Positions 53,920 through 63,886 of a stretch of 64,000 bases of DNA are shown here, piece after piece. The notes under the pieces were generated by a model that saw nothing but the letters and a program-made list of their open reading frames with translations, was not told the DNA's origin and made no database searches. A program made the position numbers and the translations under genes. Origin of the DNA: Mycoavidus cysteinexigens (GTDB lineage Bacteria; Pseudomonadota; Gammaproteobacteria; Burkholderiales; Burkholderiaceae); the NCBI RefSeq assembly GCF_003966915.1, contig NZ_AP018150.1, forward strand, positions 744,001 through 808,000. Direction: 5' to 3'. Positions within the stretch are counted from its first letter, which is position 1; each line of letters starts with the position of its first letter.

Positions 53920-54735
53920 TTATTTATTGCCGAAAAGGCGTTGTAATAAGCCGGGTTTCTGATAATCAGTAAAACGCAGCGGTTTGGTTTCGCCAAGAAA
54001 GCGCGAGATCACATCTTTATAGGCTTCAGCGACATCGGTGGTCTCTAGATGAATCGCCGGCACGCCTTGATTGGACGCATGCAGCACAGCGTCTGATTCG
54101 GGGATCACGCCGATCAATTCAATCCGTAAAATTTCTTGAATGTCTGTAATAGACAGCATCTCACCTTCATTAACGCGCTTTGGATTGTAGCGGGTAATTA
54201 ACAAATGTTCTTTAATCGGCTCTTTGCCGTCAATCGCGCGTTTGGTTTTTGAAGCTAAAATTCCCAAAATACGATCTGAATCCCGCACTGAAGAGACTTC
54301 TGGGTTAGTCACAACCACTGCTTCATCTGCATAATACATCGCCATCAGTGCGCCTGATTCAATCCCAGCGGGCGAATCGCAAACAATATAGGTAAAACCC
54401 ATCTCCTCCAGCTCTTGAATAACTTTGCCAACGCCTTCTAGAGTCAATGCGTCTTTGTCCCGCGTTTGCGATGCAGGCATTATAAAAAGATTACTGCATT
54501 TTTTATCTTTGATCAAAGCTTGGCTAAGTTTGGCTTCGCCTTGAATCACGTTAATTAAATCATAGACGACGCGACGCTCGCAGCCCATAATTAAATCAAG
54601 ATTGCGTAAACCCACATCAAAATCAATCACCGCTGTTTTGTGACCGTGTAAAGCGAGACCTGCGGCAAAACTTGCGCTGGTAGTGGTTTTGCCCACACCG
54701 CCTTTACCCGAAGTAATTACAATAATTTTCGCCAT
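53920..54735 (-). CDS. minD: Septum site-determining ATPase MinD
   Basis: This deviant Walker A ATPase binds the membrane when ATP-loaded and recruits MinC and MinE. The 271 residues have GKGGVGKTT near the start, IDFDVGLRNLD, VCDSPAGIESG and the C-terminal amphipathic helix PGLLQRLFGNK that anchors it. It lies nine bases before minE. Confidence 0.97.
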   Translation of the reverse strand: MAKIIVITSGKGGVGKTTTSASFAAGLALHGHKTAVIDFDVGLRNLDLIMGCERRVVYDLINVIQGEAKLSQALIKDKKCSNLFIMPASQTRDKDALTLEGVGKVIQELEEMGFTYIVCDSPAGIESGALMAMYYADEAVVVTNPEVSSVRDSDRILGILASKTKRAIDGKEPIKEHLLITRYNPKRVNEGEMLSITDIQEILRIELIGVIPESDAVLHASNQGVPAIHLETTDVAEAYKDVISRFLGETKPLRFTDYQKPGLLQRLFGNK

Positions 54736-54821
54736 CTGGCTAGGTCCTTGAATCCGTCAATTGATTTAAAAATCAAAGTCATTTAAAAAGATGATTATGT
54801 TACCTGGATTAAACCAATTTA

Positions 54822-55556
54822 TTAAGTTAATTTGAGTGGTTCGATCACTAATTTTTCATTTAAGAGACTAACTTGCACGGGCTTACCTTGCACTTGAGCC
54901 GGTAATGGCGTTTCGGTAGTACGATAAATACCTGCAATTGAAAGTAACTCAGGCTCCAAACAGGTACAAAAAATCCGTGCATTAAGATTACCCTGTGCGC
55001 CAGCGAGCGCACGTCCGCGCAGCGGAGCATAAATATGAATATGTCCCTCAGCAATAACTTCCGCACCATAGCTCACGACACCCAGCACAATCAAATCCCC
55101 TTTGGCATAGACTTGTTGGCCGGAGCGTAGCGGTTTGTCGATGACCAGCGCTGATTTATAGTCTTCAATGGGCTGCTCTAGCTTGGGCGTTGGTGGCGTT
55201 ACAGGGTTTGTGGCATGCGCCGCGGATGGCGGAATCCGACCAACGCCGGCTTCAACGAACGGCAGATCACTTTGTTGCGCCCAGACGCGTTGGGCCTCGT
55301 GAGCTGCAATTCCCACTGGATACATGCGCACTTCGCGTAACATCGCAGCTAGCGCATCAATCTCTATCGTTTCGTCAGGATGCAAAGGGCGCACATCAAT
55401 CACGACAATATCATTCGCAAAAAACTCTGGCGCGACTTCGAAACGGCGTTTTAAGGTTTGGTGCAAAACCTCAAGGTCAGCCGTTTTAACGGTAAAGAGT
55501 AGCGTATCAAAAGAGCTACTGCGCAGTTCAAAGCACGAAGTTTTTTTATTTGACAT
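54822..55556 (-). CDS. minC: Septum formation inhibitor MinC
   Basis: MinC blocks FtsZ assembly away from midcell. The 244 residues have an N-terminal FtsZ-binding domain ([17 protein letters not shown]) and the C-terminal beta-helix ([38 protein letters not shown]) that binds MinD. A Pro-rich linker joins them. First gene of the min operon. Confidence 0.94.
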   Translation of the reverse strand: MSNKKTSCFELRSSSFDTLLFTVKTADLEVLHQTLKRRFEVAPEFFANDIVVIDVRPLHPDETIEIDALAAMLREVRMYPVGIAAHEAQRVWAQQSDLPFVEAGVGRIPPSAAHATNPVTPPTPKLEQPIEDYKSALVIDKPLRSGQQVYAKGDLIVLGVVSYGAEVIAEGHIHIYAPLRGRALAGAQGNLNARIFCTCLEPELLSIAGIYRTTETPLPAQVQGKPVQVSLLNEKLVIEPLKLT

Positions 55557-55781
55557 AGATGACGGGCGCGAAAAAGACCGTTAAGCGGATTGTGCTGGAA
55601 ACCCGATATTTTAACCGCCCTTGGGCATAAAGTTGAAATATGCTTACTTTTCGTTTTTTTCATCATGGATAACCTTACTTTCTTCAGTTACCTATGATGT
55701 GAGTCAATCTATTATTTTTTTATCTACCTTGGGTTAGTTTTAATTTGGGGCAATTTGTATGCACAATACAAAATAATTGGC

Positions 55782-55787
55782 TATAAT
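55782..55787 (+). promoter_or_regulatory. -10 element of the tRNA-Leu promoter
   Basis: A perfect TATAAT lies 25 bases before the mature tRNA. No good -35 is visible at 17 bases. TTGTAT at 55755 is too far for an optimal spacer. Confidence 0.6.
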
Positions 55788-55812
55788 GACGCCCTTGCTG
55801 AAAATAAGCATG

Positions 55813-55897
<85 letters not shown>

Positions 55898-56059
55898 TCC
55901 AGCTTTTCGGTAGAATTAGAATACAAACGAATATTCTTTGCTCGTCCCTTCAAAATCATTGTTTTAAAGACGCCTCTTTGCCGCGGGGCAGTTTTTAAGT
56001 TTCGCCGGTCCGGCTCAGGTACAGGCTTGCCCAAGGTCCCGCAGGCAGCGCAGAATAAT

Positions 56060-56515
56060 TTATATCCATAACTCTTCTCTGTTTGGCGCAAGTGACGTTG
56101 CCAAGCGCGCCACGTTTGCCCAAATTTCAGACGGTGCCCGCTGTGCATGCTGAGCGGTTTCCTCGACAGCCATAACCACATATTTGACCGGCGCTTGTCT
56201 AGTAAGTAGCCGAGGTGGGCTTCCAGTCGCGAGGGTGCGCTCGAGCATCTCTTCGGAGAGATTATGCTGATAACTGACGCTCGAGGTCTTTGCCGCCATC
56301 CACAGGCCTCGTTTTTTCAGCCGAGAGCCGTAAGAGAAAGTTTATCAAAGCCAAGACCGAGCACTGATAATAGTCTCGAGAGCCGTTCAAAACCCAAGTC
56401 CTCAATGGTGCCAACCTCAAGGGTTTGGACGGTTTGTCGAGACAATTTTGCAAGCTTGGTCAGATGCTGTTGCATCAAGCCTTGGAAATGCCTTGTAACG
56501 GCAGAAATAACTTTT
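56060..56515 (-). pseudogene. Frameshifted Xre-type regulator remnant
   Basis: On the minus strand one frame encodes a helix-turn-helix (LTKLAKLSRQTVQTLEVGTI, then EDLGFERLSRLLSVLG). The continuation is in another frame (SRLKKRGLWMAAKTSSVSYQ, then LSEEMLERTLATG), as in HTH regulators of plant-associated betaproteobacteria. The shift lies near 56335. The 5' end merges with the end of exbD, so the start is lost. It is non-functional as read. Confidence 0.6.
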
Positions 56516-56941
56516 TTAACTTGCTGGCTTGTCCGGTTGCGTAATAAAGCCAATTTTTGCCAAACCGCCAGACTGCGCGGCTGACATAACACGAGCAATA
56601 TGTTCATAGCGTACAGCGCGATCCGCATATAAATGCACTTCTGGCTGCGGCTCGACTTTAGCTGCGGCTAGAAAATGCGCCCGTAGCGTAGCGTCATCCA
56701 CAGCTTGTTGATCCAACAGCACGACGCCATCCGCTTGTAAGGTTAACTTAATCTGAGTTGGCTTAATCTCGGTCTTTGGGTTGCTGGCCTGTGGCAGATC
56801 GAGCTTGATGGCATGGTGCATAACCGGTAGCGTGACCAGGAAAATCATCAATAAGACAAGCATTACGTCAACTAATGGCGTCATATTAATTTCGCTCATC
56901 AGTGTCTCTTCGTTATCGTTGATAAAAGGATTGCTGGCCAT
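56516..56941 (-). CDS. exbD: Biopolymer transport protein ExbD
   Basis: ExbD is part of the proton-driven motor energising TonB. The 141 residues have one transmembrane helix with the essential Asp (MTPLVDVMLVLLMIFLVTLP) and a periplasmic domain (LTLQADGVVLLD). It is last in bfd-tonB-exbB-exbD. Confidence 0.93.
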   Translation of the reverse strand: MASNPFINDNEETLMSEINMTPLVDVMLVLLMIFLVTLPVMHHAIKLDLPQASNPKTEIKPTQIKLTLQADGVVLLDQQAVDDATLRAHFLAAAKVEPQPEVHLYADRAVRYEHIARVMSAAQSGGLAKIGFITQPDKPAS

Positions 56942-57022
56942 GGCTGTCGGTGTTGTCTAAGCTTTGCAAAGCTTGGCTAAAAAGTATTTTATATTGGCTT
57001 ATGAGAGAGCTAAGGCACGCTT

Positions 57023-57736
57023 TTAGCGGGCAGCGACTTTTAACTCGCTGCGTCTATTTGAGCGCAGCCGCGCGCCAGTGACGAAATAGGCATGTAGGCC
57101 ATGCGAGAAACGATTCAATTTACTCACAATCCTTTTATTGCTGCGCGTGAATGCGTTATAAGCCAGCGTTGCTGGAATCGCGACAAAAAGGCCGAAGGCG
57201 GTCATGATCAACGCTTCACCCACTGGCCCCGCAACATGATTGAGAGAGGCTTGCCCGTTCTCGCTAATTGCCAATAACGCATGATAAATACCCCATACTG
57301 TGCCAAATAAACCCACAAAAGGCGCAGTTGAACCAATTGACGCTAACAGCGCAAGGCCGCTTTGCAGGCGCATCAGGTTTTCATCTAGCGTGCTTTTTAA
57401 GCAACGCGTGATCCAATCGCTAATATCCATCCGGTGATGGAGAGAAGGTTGGTTTTGTTGATGATGGCTGGCGGCTTCTTGGCCGGCTAGTACGAGCGCA
57501 AGAAATGGATTACCGGCTCGTTTGCCCAGTTTTTCGATCCCATGCTCAATCCCATCTGCATGCCAGAATGCTTGCTCTGCATTTTTTGTAAGCTGGCGCA
57601 AACAAATAAGTTGCCAGGTTTTGGCTAGAATCACGGTCCATGAGAGCGTTGACATGAGAACCAGCGCTAAGGTGAGCGCTCGTATGACCGGATCGCCCTG
57701 ATGCCAGAGGTGGGCTAAACCATAGTGTTCCATCAT
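57023..57736 (-). CDS. exbB: Biopolymer transport protein ExbB
   Basis: ExbB forms the pentameric channel of the TonB motor. ATG 57736 (MMEHYGLAHLWHQGD), with AAAAGG upstream, is preferred over a start at 57775. The protein has 237 residues. Three membrane helices are visible: ALTLALVLMSTLSWTVILAK, LALLASIGSTAPFVGLFGTV and ALIMTAFGLFVAIPATLAYN. The last two hold the family motifs. Confidence 0.93.
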   Translation of the reverse strand: MMEHYGLAHLWHQGDPVIRALTLALVLMSTLSWTVILAKTWQLICLRQLTKNAEQAFWHADGIEHGIEKLGKRAGNPFLALVLAGQEAASHHQQNQPSLHHRMDISDWITRCLKSTLDENLMRLQSGLALLASIGSTAPFVGLFGTVWGIYHALLAISENGQASLNHVAGPVGEALIMTAFGLFVAIPATLAYNAFTRSNKRIVSKLNRFSHGLHAYFVTGARLRSNRRSELKVAAR

Positions 57737-57797
57737 ATGCCTTTTAGGATTGGATGCTTGCTGAACTCGGAGCAATCGATCTAAATCGATCGAAAGG

Positions 57798-58385
57798 TTA
57801 GCCCTCGAGTTTAAATATAAAAGGGATATCGCTAGTGGTGCGTATCGGCTGACCGTTTTTAAGCCAAGGGCGGCACTGACTGCTTAACGCCGCTTCACGA
57901 GCGGCCTGGTCAAGGTGTTTAAAGCCACTGCTTTGCTTGATCGTAGCACTTTCAATTGTGCCATGTTTGTCAATCATAATGCTAATTAATACGGTACCGG
58001 TTTCTTCGCGCCGCCTCGATAACGGCGGATAGGTCGGAGGATTGAGCAAGCAGTTAGGCTGGGCAATGTTTGGGGGAGAGCTTGGCTCAATCGTATGCGT
58101 GGTCATGACGGCTATTGCCGCATGAGTTTGATTAATTGGAGCGTTTGCGCTTGGTGCTGTGGGCACGGGTAGTGTGGGCGTGGCGCTTGAGCGTTTTGCC
58201 GCGGGGGCTTTAAGAAAAGACGTGATGGGCAGAGGCGCGGGACTAAGCAACTCGACGGTTATGGCGCTTGCTAACACCGGTTTTGAGAGTGCTGGGCTAA
58301 TTGGTTTTAGGAAATAGATAAAGCCCCCTATATGGAGGGCCGACACAAGACAGAAGAGGGGAGTGATAATGCGAAAATTGATCAA
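57798..58385 (-). CDS. tonB: Energy transducer TonB
   Basis: TonB spans the periplasm to open outer-membrane receptors. The 195-residue protein has an N-terminal anchor (IITPLFCLVSALHIGGFIYF), a Pro- and Ala-rich spacer, and a C-terminal TonB domain (PPLSRRREETGTVLISIMID, then SSGFKHLDQAAREAAL). It starts 120 bases after bfd. Confidence 0.92.
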   Translation of the reverse strand: MINFRIITPLFCLVSALHIGGFIYFLKPISPALSKPVLASAITVELLSPAPLPITSFLKAPAAKRSSATPTLPVPTAPSANAPINQTHAAIAVMTTHTIEPSSPPNIAQPNCLLNPPTYPPLSRRREETGTVLISIMIDKHGTIESATIKQSSGFKHLDQAAREAALSSQCRPWLKNGQPIRTTSDIPFIFKLEG

Positions 58386-58506
58386 GCAAATTCTACGCGC
58401 ACGATTATTGGGTGACGCAATTAGAGCGCATCATTTGCGGAAAATTAACCAAGAAATACATAGCGCAGTCGCCATGCCAATCCAGAGTTCCATAGTGAGG
58501 CCTTAT

Positions 58507-58725
58507 TTAAGCTGCTGCGCGGTTAACAAAATTTAATGGCGCCGCGCCGCAGGGGGTACTTGCATTATTGTGGTTAGCCAGCAGATCAGAAACAGCATTT
58601 TCGCACTTACCGCAACACAATGCGACGCCGCATTCAAATTGCAATGCTTCTAGGGAATTCGCACCGGCATGGATGGCGGTATGGATTGAGCGATCTGAAA
58701 CGGACTTGCACACGCAGATAATCAT
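58507..58725 (-). CDS. bfd: Bacterioferritin-associated ferredoxin Bfd
   Basis: Bfd is a [2Fe-2S] protein that reduces bacterioferritin to release iron. The 72 residues place Cys at 4, 6, 38 and 41 (MIICVCKSV and CCGKC), the exact Bfd pattern. A Fur box lies upstream, and bfr is nearby. Confidence 0.94.
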   Translation of the reverse strand: MIICVCKSVSDRSIHTAIHAGANSLEALQFECGVALCCGKCENAVSDLLANHNNASTPCGAAPLNFVNRAAA

Positions 58726-58774
58726 AGTAACACCCCAATAAGATTCGATGGGCAGATGGATACACTATGTATCC

Positions 58775-58796
58775 GTAATGCTAATCATTATCATTC
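58775..58796 (-). promoter_or_regulatory. Fur box upstream of bfd-tonB-exbB-exbD
   Basis: GTAATGCTAATCATTATCAT closely follows the 19-bp Fur consensus of GATAAT hexamers. It lies about 50 bases before bfd and predicts iron repression of the cluster. Confidence 0.8.
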
Positions 58797-58901
58797 AAGT
58801 TTTTATCTTTTGCAAGGGGGCAATAGTTACATTATGTTAAATTAGGGGAGTTTGCCTAACGTAAAGAAGAGGACTCGAGAAATATGCACCAGTTCAGCTT
58901 T

Positions 58902-59741
58902 TTAGCTTAAAGCACCAGCTGAACTTGAAGGAATGCTGATATGTTCAGCGATTTGATCGGTCTTCAGGAATTGGCTGGCCAGCGTCTGTAGCCGGATGCC
59001 ATCATTCGCCGTTGAATACAAACGCAGCGTTACCTTGGCATCTGGCGGCGCGCATAACTGTTGGGCCGCTAATCTTCGAGTGAGTTGGCGGGCGACTGCT
59101 TCTCCGGTTTCGATCAACCTAAGCTGGTCGCCAGCGATACGGCGGATTGCTATCTCAAGAAAAGGGAAATGGGTTGACCCCAGCACTAGCGTATCCGCAC
59201 CTGCGTCAAGCATCGGCGTAAGATAGGCTTTAAGCAGGGCTGACACTGCGTCTGAATCTGTTTCGCCACGTTCAATCGCTTCCACCAGTCCAGAGCCCGC
59301 TTGGCAGATAAATCGACAATCCGCTGCATAAGCCGTTATTAGGCGGTGAAATTTTTCGCTACGCAAAGTACTGGCCGTAGCCAGTACGCCGGCTACGCGT
59401 GAGTTTGAGTATAGGGCGGCAGGCTTAATGCCAGGTTCAATGCCGATGATCGGGATATTGAATTTTTCGCGCAGTAGGTGGTTGGCCTGCGCGGTCGCTG
59501 TATTACAGGCGACCACCAGCGCCTTGACTCCTTGTTGCACGAGCCAGGCGCTGATTGCAAGCGTGCGCTCTATAATAAAAGCGTTATCACGCTCGCCATA
59601 AGGCGCATGATATGAATCAGCGCAATAAATCAGAGATTCGGCGGGCAGCGTAGCGTGAATTGCGCGTAATACTGACAAGCCGCCTACCCCTGAATCGAAT
59701 ACCCCAATCGGCGCGTGGGCATGGCTAGAAATGGACTCCAT
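58902..59741 (-). CDS. murI: Glutamate racemase with an altered second catalytic site
   Basis: MurI converts L- to D-glutamate for peptidoglycan. The ATG at 59741 (MESISSHAHAPIG) gives 279 residues; a TTG six bases earlier is possible. The first half is normal: GVFDSGVGGLSVL and LVVACNTATAQ, with the catalytic Cys at about 79. The second catalytic motif, normally GCTH, reads LVLGSTHFPF, with Ser at about 189. The two-Cys mechanism needs both residues, so activity may be lost or one-directional. The gene is otherwise intact. It sits between bfr and bfd. Confidence 0.92.
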   Translation of the reverse strand: MESISSHAHAPIGVFDSGVGGLSVLRAIHATLPAESLIYCADSYHAPYGERDNAFIIERTLAISAWLVQQGVKALVVACNTATAQANHLLREKFNIPIIGIEPGIKPAALYSNSRVAGVLATASTLRSEKFHRLITAYAADCRFICQAGSGLVEAIERGETDSDAVSALLKAYLTPMLDAGADTLVLGSTHFPFLEIAIRRIAGDQLRLIETGEAVARQLTRRLAAQQLCAPPDAKVTLRLYSTANDGIRLQTLASQFLKTDQIAEHISIPSSSAGALS

Positions 59742-59817
59742 GATCAATCAGAGGGATTAGTTTTTATAACAAAAAAACCACAAGATATAGCCACGCGCAT
59801 GATAAACCCACCGCAAT

Positions 59818-60303
59818 TTATGCTTGAGGAGCCGTTGAGCTGAAGTTACTTTGCAGATAATTTTGTAGGCCAAGCTTACCGACAAGCTCCAGTTGCGTTT
59901 CAAGCCAATCAATATGTTCTTCAGTATCATTAAGAATTGACACAAAAATCTCACGCGACACGAAATCTCGTACAGATTCGCAGTAAGCAATCGCCTCTTT
60001 ACAAGTTGTTTGAGAGATACATTCAAGTTTCAAATCGCACTGCAGAATCTCTTGTGTATCTTCGCCCACTAATAATTTGTGCAGATCTTGCAGGTTGGGC
60101 AATCCATCCAACATAAAAATACGTTCGATGAGCAGATCGGCATGTTTCATTTCGCCAATCGATTCTTGGTATTCATGCTGTCCCAACTTATCCAACCCCC
60201 AATGTTTATACATGCGGGCATGCAAAAAATACTGATTAATTGCGGTCAACTCATTTTTGAGTTGAGCATTGAGATAGTCGAGGACTTTTTTATCGCCTTG
60301 CAT
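59818..60303 (-). CDS. bfr: Bacterioferritin
   Basis: Bfr is a 24-mer iron store with haem. The 161 residues have the ferroxidase ligands Glu18, Glu51 and His54 and the haem ligand Met52 ([13 protein letters not shown]) at canonical positions. The second half has [13 protein letters not shown]. It lies 12 bases after the yqhA stop, probably in one transcript. Confidence 0.96.
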   Translation of the reverse strand: MQGDKKVLDYLNAQLKNELTAINQYFLHARMYKHWGLDKLGQHEYQESIGEMKHADLLIERIFMLDGLPNLQDLHKLLVGEDTQEILQCDLKLECISQTTCKEAIAYCESVRDFVSREIFVSILNDTEEHIDWLETQLELVGKLGLQNYLQSNFSSTAPQA

Positions 60304-60315
60304 AATGAGACTCCG

Positions 60316-60891
60316 TTATTTGAGTGGGTGGCCGCCGTTCGTCGGAGATGTATCCGAATGAGGGCGTGACATGCTTCTATCGACCCAAGCCATCACCCCG
60401 GCTGAAAGTAAGAAAGAAAGATGGATTAAGATTTGAGACATAACCGTATGTGTATCGCGCTGACCTGCATCAATAAAAGTTTTTAGCAGGTGAATTGACG
60501 AAATGCTAATCAGCGCCATGGCTAACTTAACTTTTAAGACGCCAGCGTTAACATGATCGAGCCACTCCGGTTCATCTGGATGGTGTTCCAGACCGAGTCG
60601 AGAGACAAAAGTTTCGTAGCCGCCAATGATGACCATGATTAATAAATTAGAGATCATGACTACATCGATTAAGCTGAGTACGGCAAGCATAACCGCCGTC
60701 TCATTAAGCGTGCGTGTGTGGCTGACGAGATGCCATACCTCAACCAAGAAGAGGTACACATAGACACCTTGTGCAACAATCAGCCCGAGATATAGAGGGA
60801 GTTGTAACCAGCGGCTAAAGAAAATCAGCGCGGGCAAAGGTTTGAGCGACGGTGTATGAGAACTTTTATGCGATGGGTCGGCAGTGGACAT
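60316..60891 (-). CDS. yqhA: YqhA family membrane protein (UPF0114/TIGR00645)
   Basis: This 191-residue inner-membrane protein has about four hydrophobic segments (LQLPLYLGLIVAQGVYVYLF, SLIDVVMISNLLIMVIIGGY). The family signature ETFVSR, the WLDHVNAGVLKVKLAMALIS stretch and SSIHLLKTF follow. The function of the family is not established. It precedes bfr on the same strand. Confidence 0.88.
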   Translation of the reverse strand: MSTADPSHKSSHTPSLKPLPALIFFSRWLQLPLYLGLIVAQGVYVYLFLVEVWHLVSHTRTLNETAVMLAVLSLIDVVMISNLLIMVIIGGYETFVSRLGLEHHPDEPEWLDHVNAGVLKVKLAMALISISSIHLLKTFIDAGQRDTHTVMSQILIHLSFLLSAGVMAWVDRSMSRPHSDTSPTNGGHPLK

Positions 60892-61087
60892 GAGTAAAAG
60901 TTTGCGAAAAAATGAACAAGAAGCAATGGCTTACGAGCTACAACAGCAGCGTAGCTTCACCAACATTAGTATTGTACCTCTGATCATCGCTCACTAGATT
61001 TTATTGGCCATTTCGCATAGATTAAGCGGTATGGGTCGATTTCTCACAACGCTGAGTTTTGATCTTTGCTATAATGCGCGGCTTGTC

Positions 61088-61178
61088 GGAGAGATGGATG
61101 AGTGGTTTAAGTCGCCCGCCTGGAAAGCGTGTATAGGTTAATAGCCTATCGGGGGTTCGAATCCCCCTCTCTCCGCCA
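61088..61178 (+). tRNA. tRNA-Ser (anticodon GGA)
   Basis: The acceptor arms GGAGAGA/TCTCTCC, a discriminator G and an encoded CCA are present. The anticodon loop CTGGAAA gives GGA. A long variable arm (TATAGGTTAATAGCCTAT region) and the T-loop GGTTCGAATCC fit a class II tRNA-Ser. TATAAT lies 13 bases upstream (61070-61075). An integrase remnant follows, so this tRNA was an integration site. Confidence 0.95.
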
Positions 61179-61353
61179 GTTATAGTGCAAACGTCGCCAA
61201 GCTTTAACAAAAAATACAAGTATTTAAAAGGGTTGGCGAGGTTTTTGTTGCAAATAATGCCCAGGTTTAGCAAGAGGCAGTCCGTGCAAATTGTGGGTAA
61301 CTTTCAGATATTGTTACCCACAGCTGTGAAAAAATTACCCGCACGGAGCCACT

Positions 61354-61533
61354 ATGGCGCTCACAGATATTCTGATTCGCAATACAAAACCGACCACAAA
61401 ACCTCTTAAGCTCACAGGTGATGGCGGGTTGCTTTTACTCGTCCAGCCGAATGCTTCCCGTTGGTGGCGGCTATGGTATCGCTTTGCTGGTAAAGAGAAA
61501 ATGCTGTCTTTAGGCACTTATCCTACAGTGTGA
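61354..61533 (+). pseudogene. Truncated tRNA-linked (P4-type) integrase, N-terminal stub
   Basis: This 59-codon frame, MALTDILIRNTKPTTKPLKL, then GGLLLLVQPN and RFAGKEKMLSLGTYPTV, is the arm-DNA-binding domain of island integrases. It begins 176 bases after tRNA-Ser. It stops where WD40 sequence begins, at 61530. The catalytic domain is absent. It marks the edge of a former genomic island. Confidence 0.85.
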
Positions 61534-62339
61534 GTTTTTCACCCTCTGGTAAATACCTGGCGGCAGGAGATGAGGATGGCATAGTTAAAGTTTGGAGAGT
61601 TGAAGATGGAGAAGTCAGGAACACATCAGAAAGGCATGCTCTTGAGGTCAGTAATGTAATTTTTTCACCAGATGGCAAATCTTTGGCGTCAAGAGGTCAG
61701 GATAATGTAGTGAGGCTGTGGAGCATGGAAAATGGAAAAGCGTTACACCCGCTAAGGCATAGTAATACAATTTTAAGCGTGAGCTTTTCTCCAAATGGGG
61801 ATGTTCTGGCGTCTGGTAGTGAAGATAAGACTGTAAAGCTGTGGAATGTAGAAAGTAAAGAAATTTTACATACATTCGATGCGCACAATGATGTTGTGCG
61901 CAGTGTGAGTTTTTCCTCTAATGGAAAATTTTTGGCGTCGGCCAGTCATGATAGAACGGCAAGGTTATGGAGAGTAGCCGATTGGAAAGAGCTGTATACG
62001 CTCAAGAATCATAATCAAGTAAGAAGTGTTCATTTTTCTCCAGATGAGGATTTTTTGGCATCGGTGGATCAGCATGGAATAATGATGTTATGGTCTGTAA
62101 AAACGGGTAAATGCGAAAGAAAGTTAGAGGATTTTTTTGGATGGATTGATTCAATAGCTTGGCAAGATTTTTCAAAAGGTCGCATCAAAGTAGGCGGTAG
62201 TAAAGGCGGTGCAGTCCAAGTTTGGAATGTGAAATTCAAAGAGAACAGTTGCACAACTATGCTGAATTGGACTTCATATCAAAATGAATTGACTTTACTC
62301 GATATTAGTATCGACAACGTACTAAATGCAATAGCATAA
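61530..62339 (+). pseudogene. 5'-truncated WD40 gene fused to the integrase stub
   Basis: The frame holds six WD40 blades (FSPSGKYLAAGDEDGIVKVW to VGGSKGGAVQVW) and a shortened family tail (LNWTSYQNELTLLDIS). The GTG at 61530 is an internal codon of a blade, not a natural start, since the blade begins upstream in integrase sequence. Blades resemble the AT-rich, diverse ones of twin A. It may still be transcribed but is probably a fragment. Confidence 0.75.
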
Positions 62340-62555
62340 ATAGGTTATCTAAATAAAAAAACGAGGAACTCTAGCCAAGCGAATAAATCCGTTTGGAATT
62401 CAGAAAATAGCGAATGAAGCAATACAGTTAATCCAGTGTTCTTTCACGTAAATGGGCAACCTTGCCTGACCATAGTAGACACAAGATTCGAAGCAAGCGC
62501 CACGATCTTTACCGTACCTAAAACAGCATAGGGAACCCAGTGAAAGGTCCGAGCA

Positions 62556-63848
62556 TTATCTACGGGGTCGCACAAGCGCCCCAACGGCTGCCGAGAGAGG
62601 GATCGATTCACTGGGTAAACTTTGTTCAAAGAACTGCCGGTAGGGCTGGTTCGTCTTACAAAGACTGTAGGCTACGCGCGCCATTTTAGCTGCGACAGCG
62701 GTTAGCGCCTTACGTCGCACATCTGCATCATCTGGAGCAGATTGAATATATCGTTCATATTTATCGCGAAATGAATTCTCACGCATCCGCACGGCACCCA
62801 CGCCAGCGAGCCAGAATGCGAGCCGCAACCTGGCATTACCTCGTTTAGAGAGTCGCTCTTTGCCACGATAGCTACCGGATTGCTGTTTAGCCAGATCAAA
62901 GCCACAATATTTTAAAAATTGGCGATGATGGCTGAACCGGCGCACATCGCCCGCTTCGGCGAGGATGGTTAAGGCAATGATGGGGCCAACGCCAGGTAGT
63001 GTTTGTAAATATTCGAATTCAGGCCGTCCACCAAGAGCTTGGGTTGCACGAGCTTCAAGCTCATTACGCAGCTGATTGAGTTGTTGATAACGTGTTAGGG
63101 TTACCCGAAACATCTCAACTGCAAGGCAATCCGGCGCATGGGGCAGTGCCGTAGTCGCCCCCGCCATTTCCCACATTTCCTCCAGTTTGGCTTGTTTGTT
63201 GACCTTCCGTCCAACGACATCCCATGCTGCGAGCACGAAAGCCTTTTTTGAGAGAGCTCGGACGTGTCTAGGGGTGGGGAATTGGAGCAAGAAACGAATA
63301 AACCACTCGTTGCGTGTACATGCCCAATATCGGTGCATTTCGGGAAAATATAAAGGTAATCCGTGATTAATTAATGCATGTTGGACTTTGGTCCGTGCTT
63401 TGGACACCTGGTAATAGGTCTTTGCGAGTTCTTGCAAATCATGCGTTCCGGCAACCATGGGGTCCACGTATCGCTGAAAGGCGTCTCGTCGGAGCATTTC
63501 AAGGATCACCGCCGCATCTTTGGGATCATTCTTATCCCATGAATTGAACATTGCCTCTCGATAACGCGCTTGAGCGACTGAATTGATACTGACCACCTCA
63601 AAACCCGCGCTAAGCAGCCGATGCGCTAGGGAACGATGGTAATCGCCGGTTGGCTCCAGTCCGATGCGGACTGGGCCAGATAGAGATTGTAAATGTTGAA
63701 TCAGTCGGTCAAAGTCTGCCGCTGTGTTGGCCATCTTGAATCGCTGCCGCTTGCCTGTACTATTCTCAATCAGAACATAATTCCAGTAGCGTGCGATATC
63801 AATCGCGACTAAGTTTCGGGTTGGCGTACCCTGTATCGAGTCAGTCAT
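62556..63848 (-). CDS. IS110-family transposase, long form
   Basis: The 430-residue protein has the RuvC-like DEDD domain (VAIDIARYWNYVLIE, IGLEPTGDYH, DKNDPKDAAVI). The Transposase_20 part has LQTLPGVGPIIALTILAEAG and QQSGSYRGKERLSKRGN. It belongs to a different subgroup from the 27699 copy, being longer and with little similarity beyond motifs. It appears intact. Confidence 0.92.
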   Translation of the reverse strand: MTDSIQGTPTRNLVAIDIARYWNYVLIENSTGKRQRFKMANTAADFDRLIQHLQSLSGPVRIGLEPTGDYHRSLAHRLLSAGFEVVSINSVAQARYREAMFNSWDKNDPKDAAVILEMLRRDAFQRYVDPMVAGTHDLQELAKTYYQVSKARTKVQHALINHGLPLYFPEMHRYWACTRNEWFIRFLLQFPTPRHVRALSKKAFVLAAWDVVGRKVNKQAKLEEMWEMAGATTALPHAPDCLAVEMFRVTLTRYQQLNQLRNELEARATQALGGRPEFEYLQTLPGVGPIIALTILAEAGDVRRFSHHRQFLKYCGFDLAKQQSGSYRGKERLSKRGNARLRLAFWLAGVGAVRMRENSFRDKYERYIQSAPDDADVRRKALTAVAAKMARVAYSLCKTNQPYRQFFEQSLPSESIPLSAAVGALVRPRR

Positions 63849-63886
63849 TTCGGGTTTCTCCTTCTGTTAACGGATAAACTGAAGAT

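Noticed and set aside
55898-56059. Possible gene after tRNA-Leu
   Set aside because: Short frames on both strands are low-complexity and overlap the tRNA or the regulator remnant. No family is recognisable.
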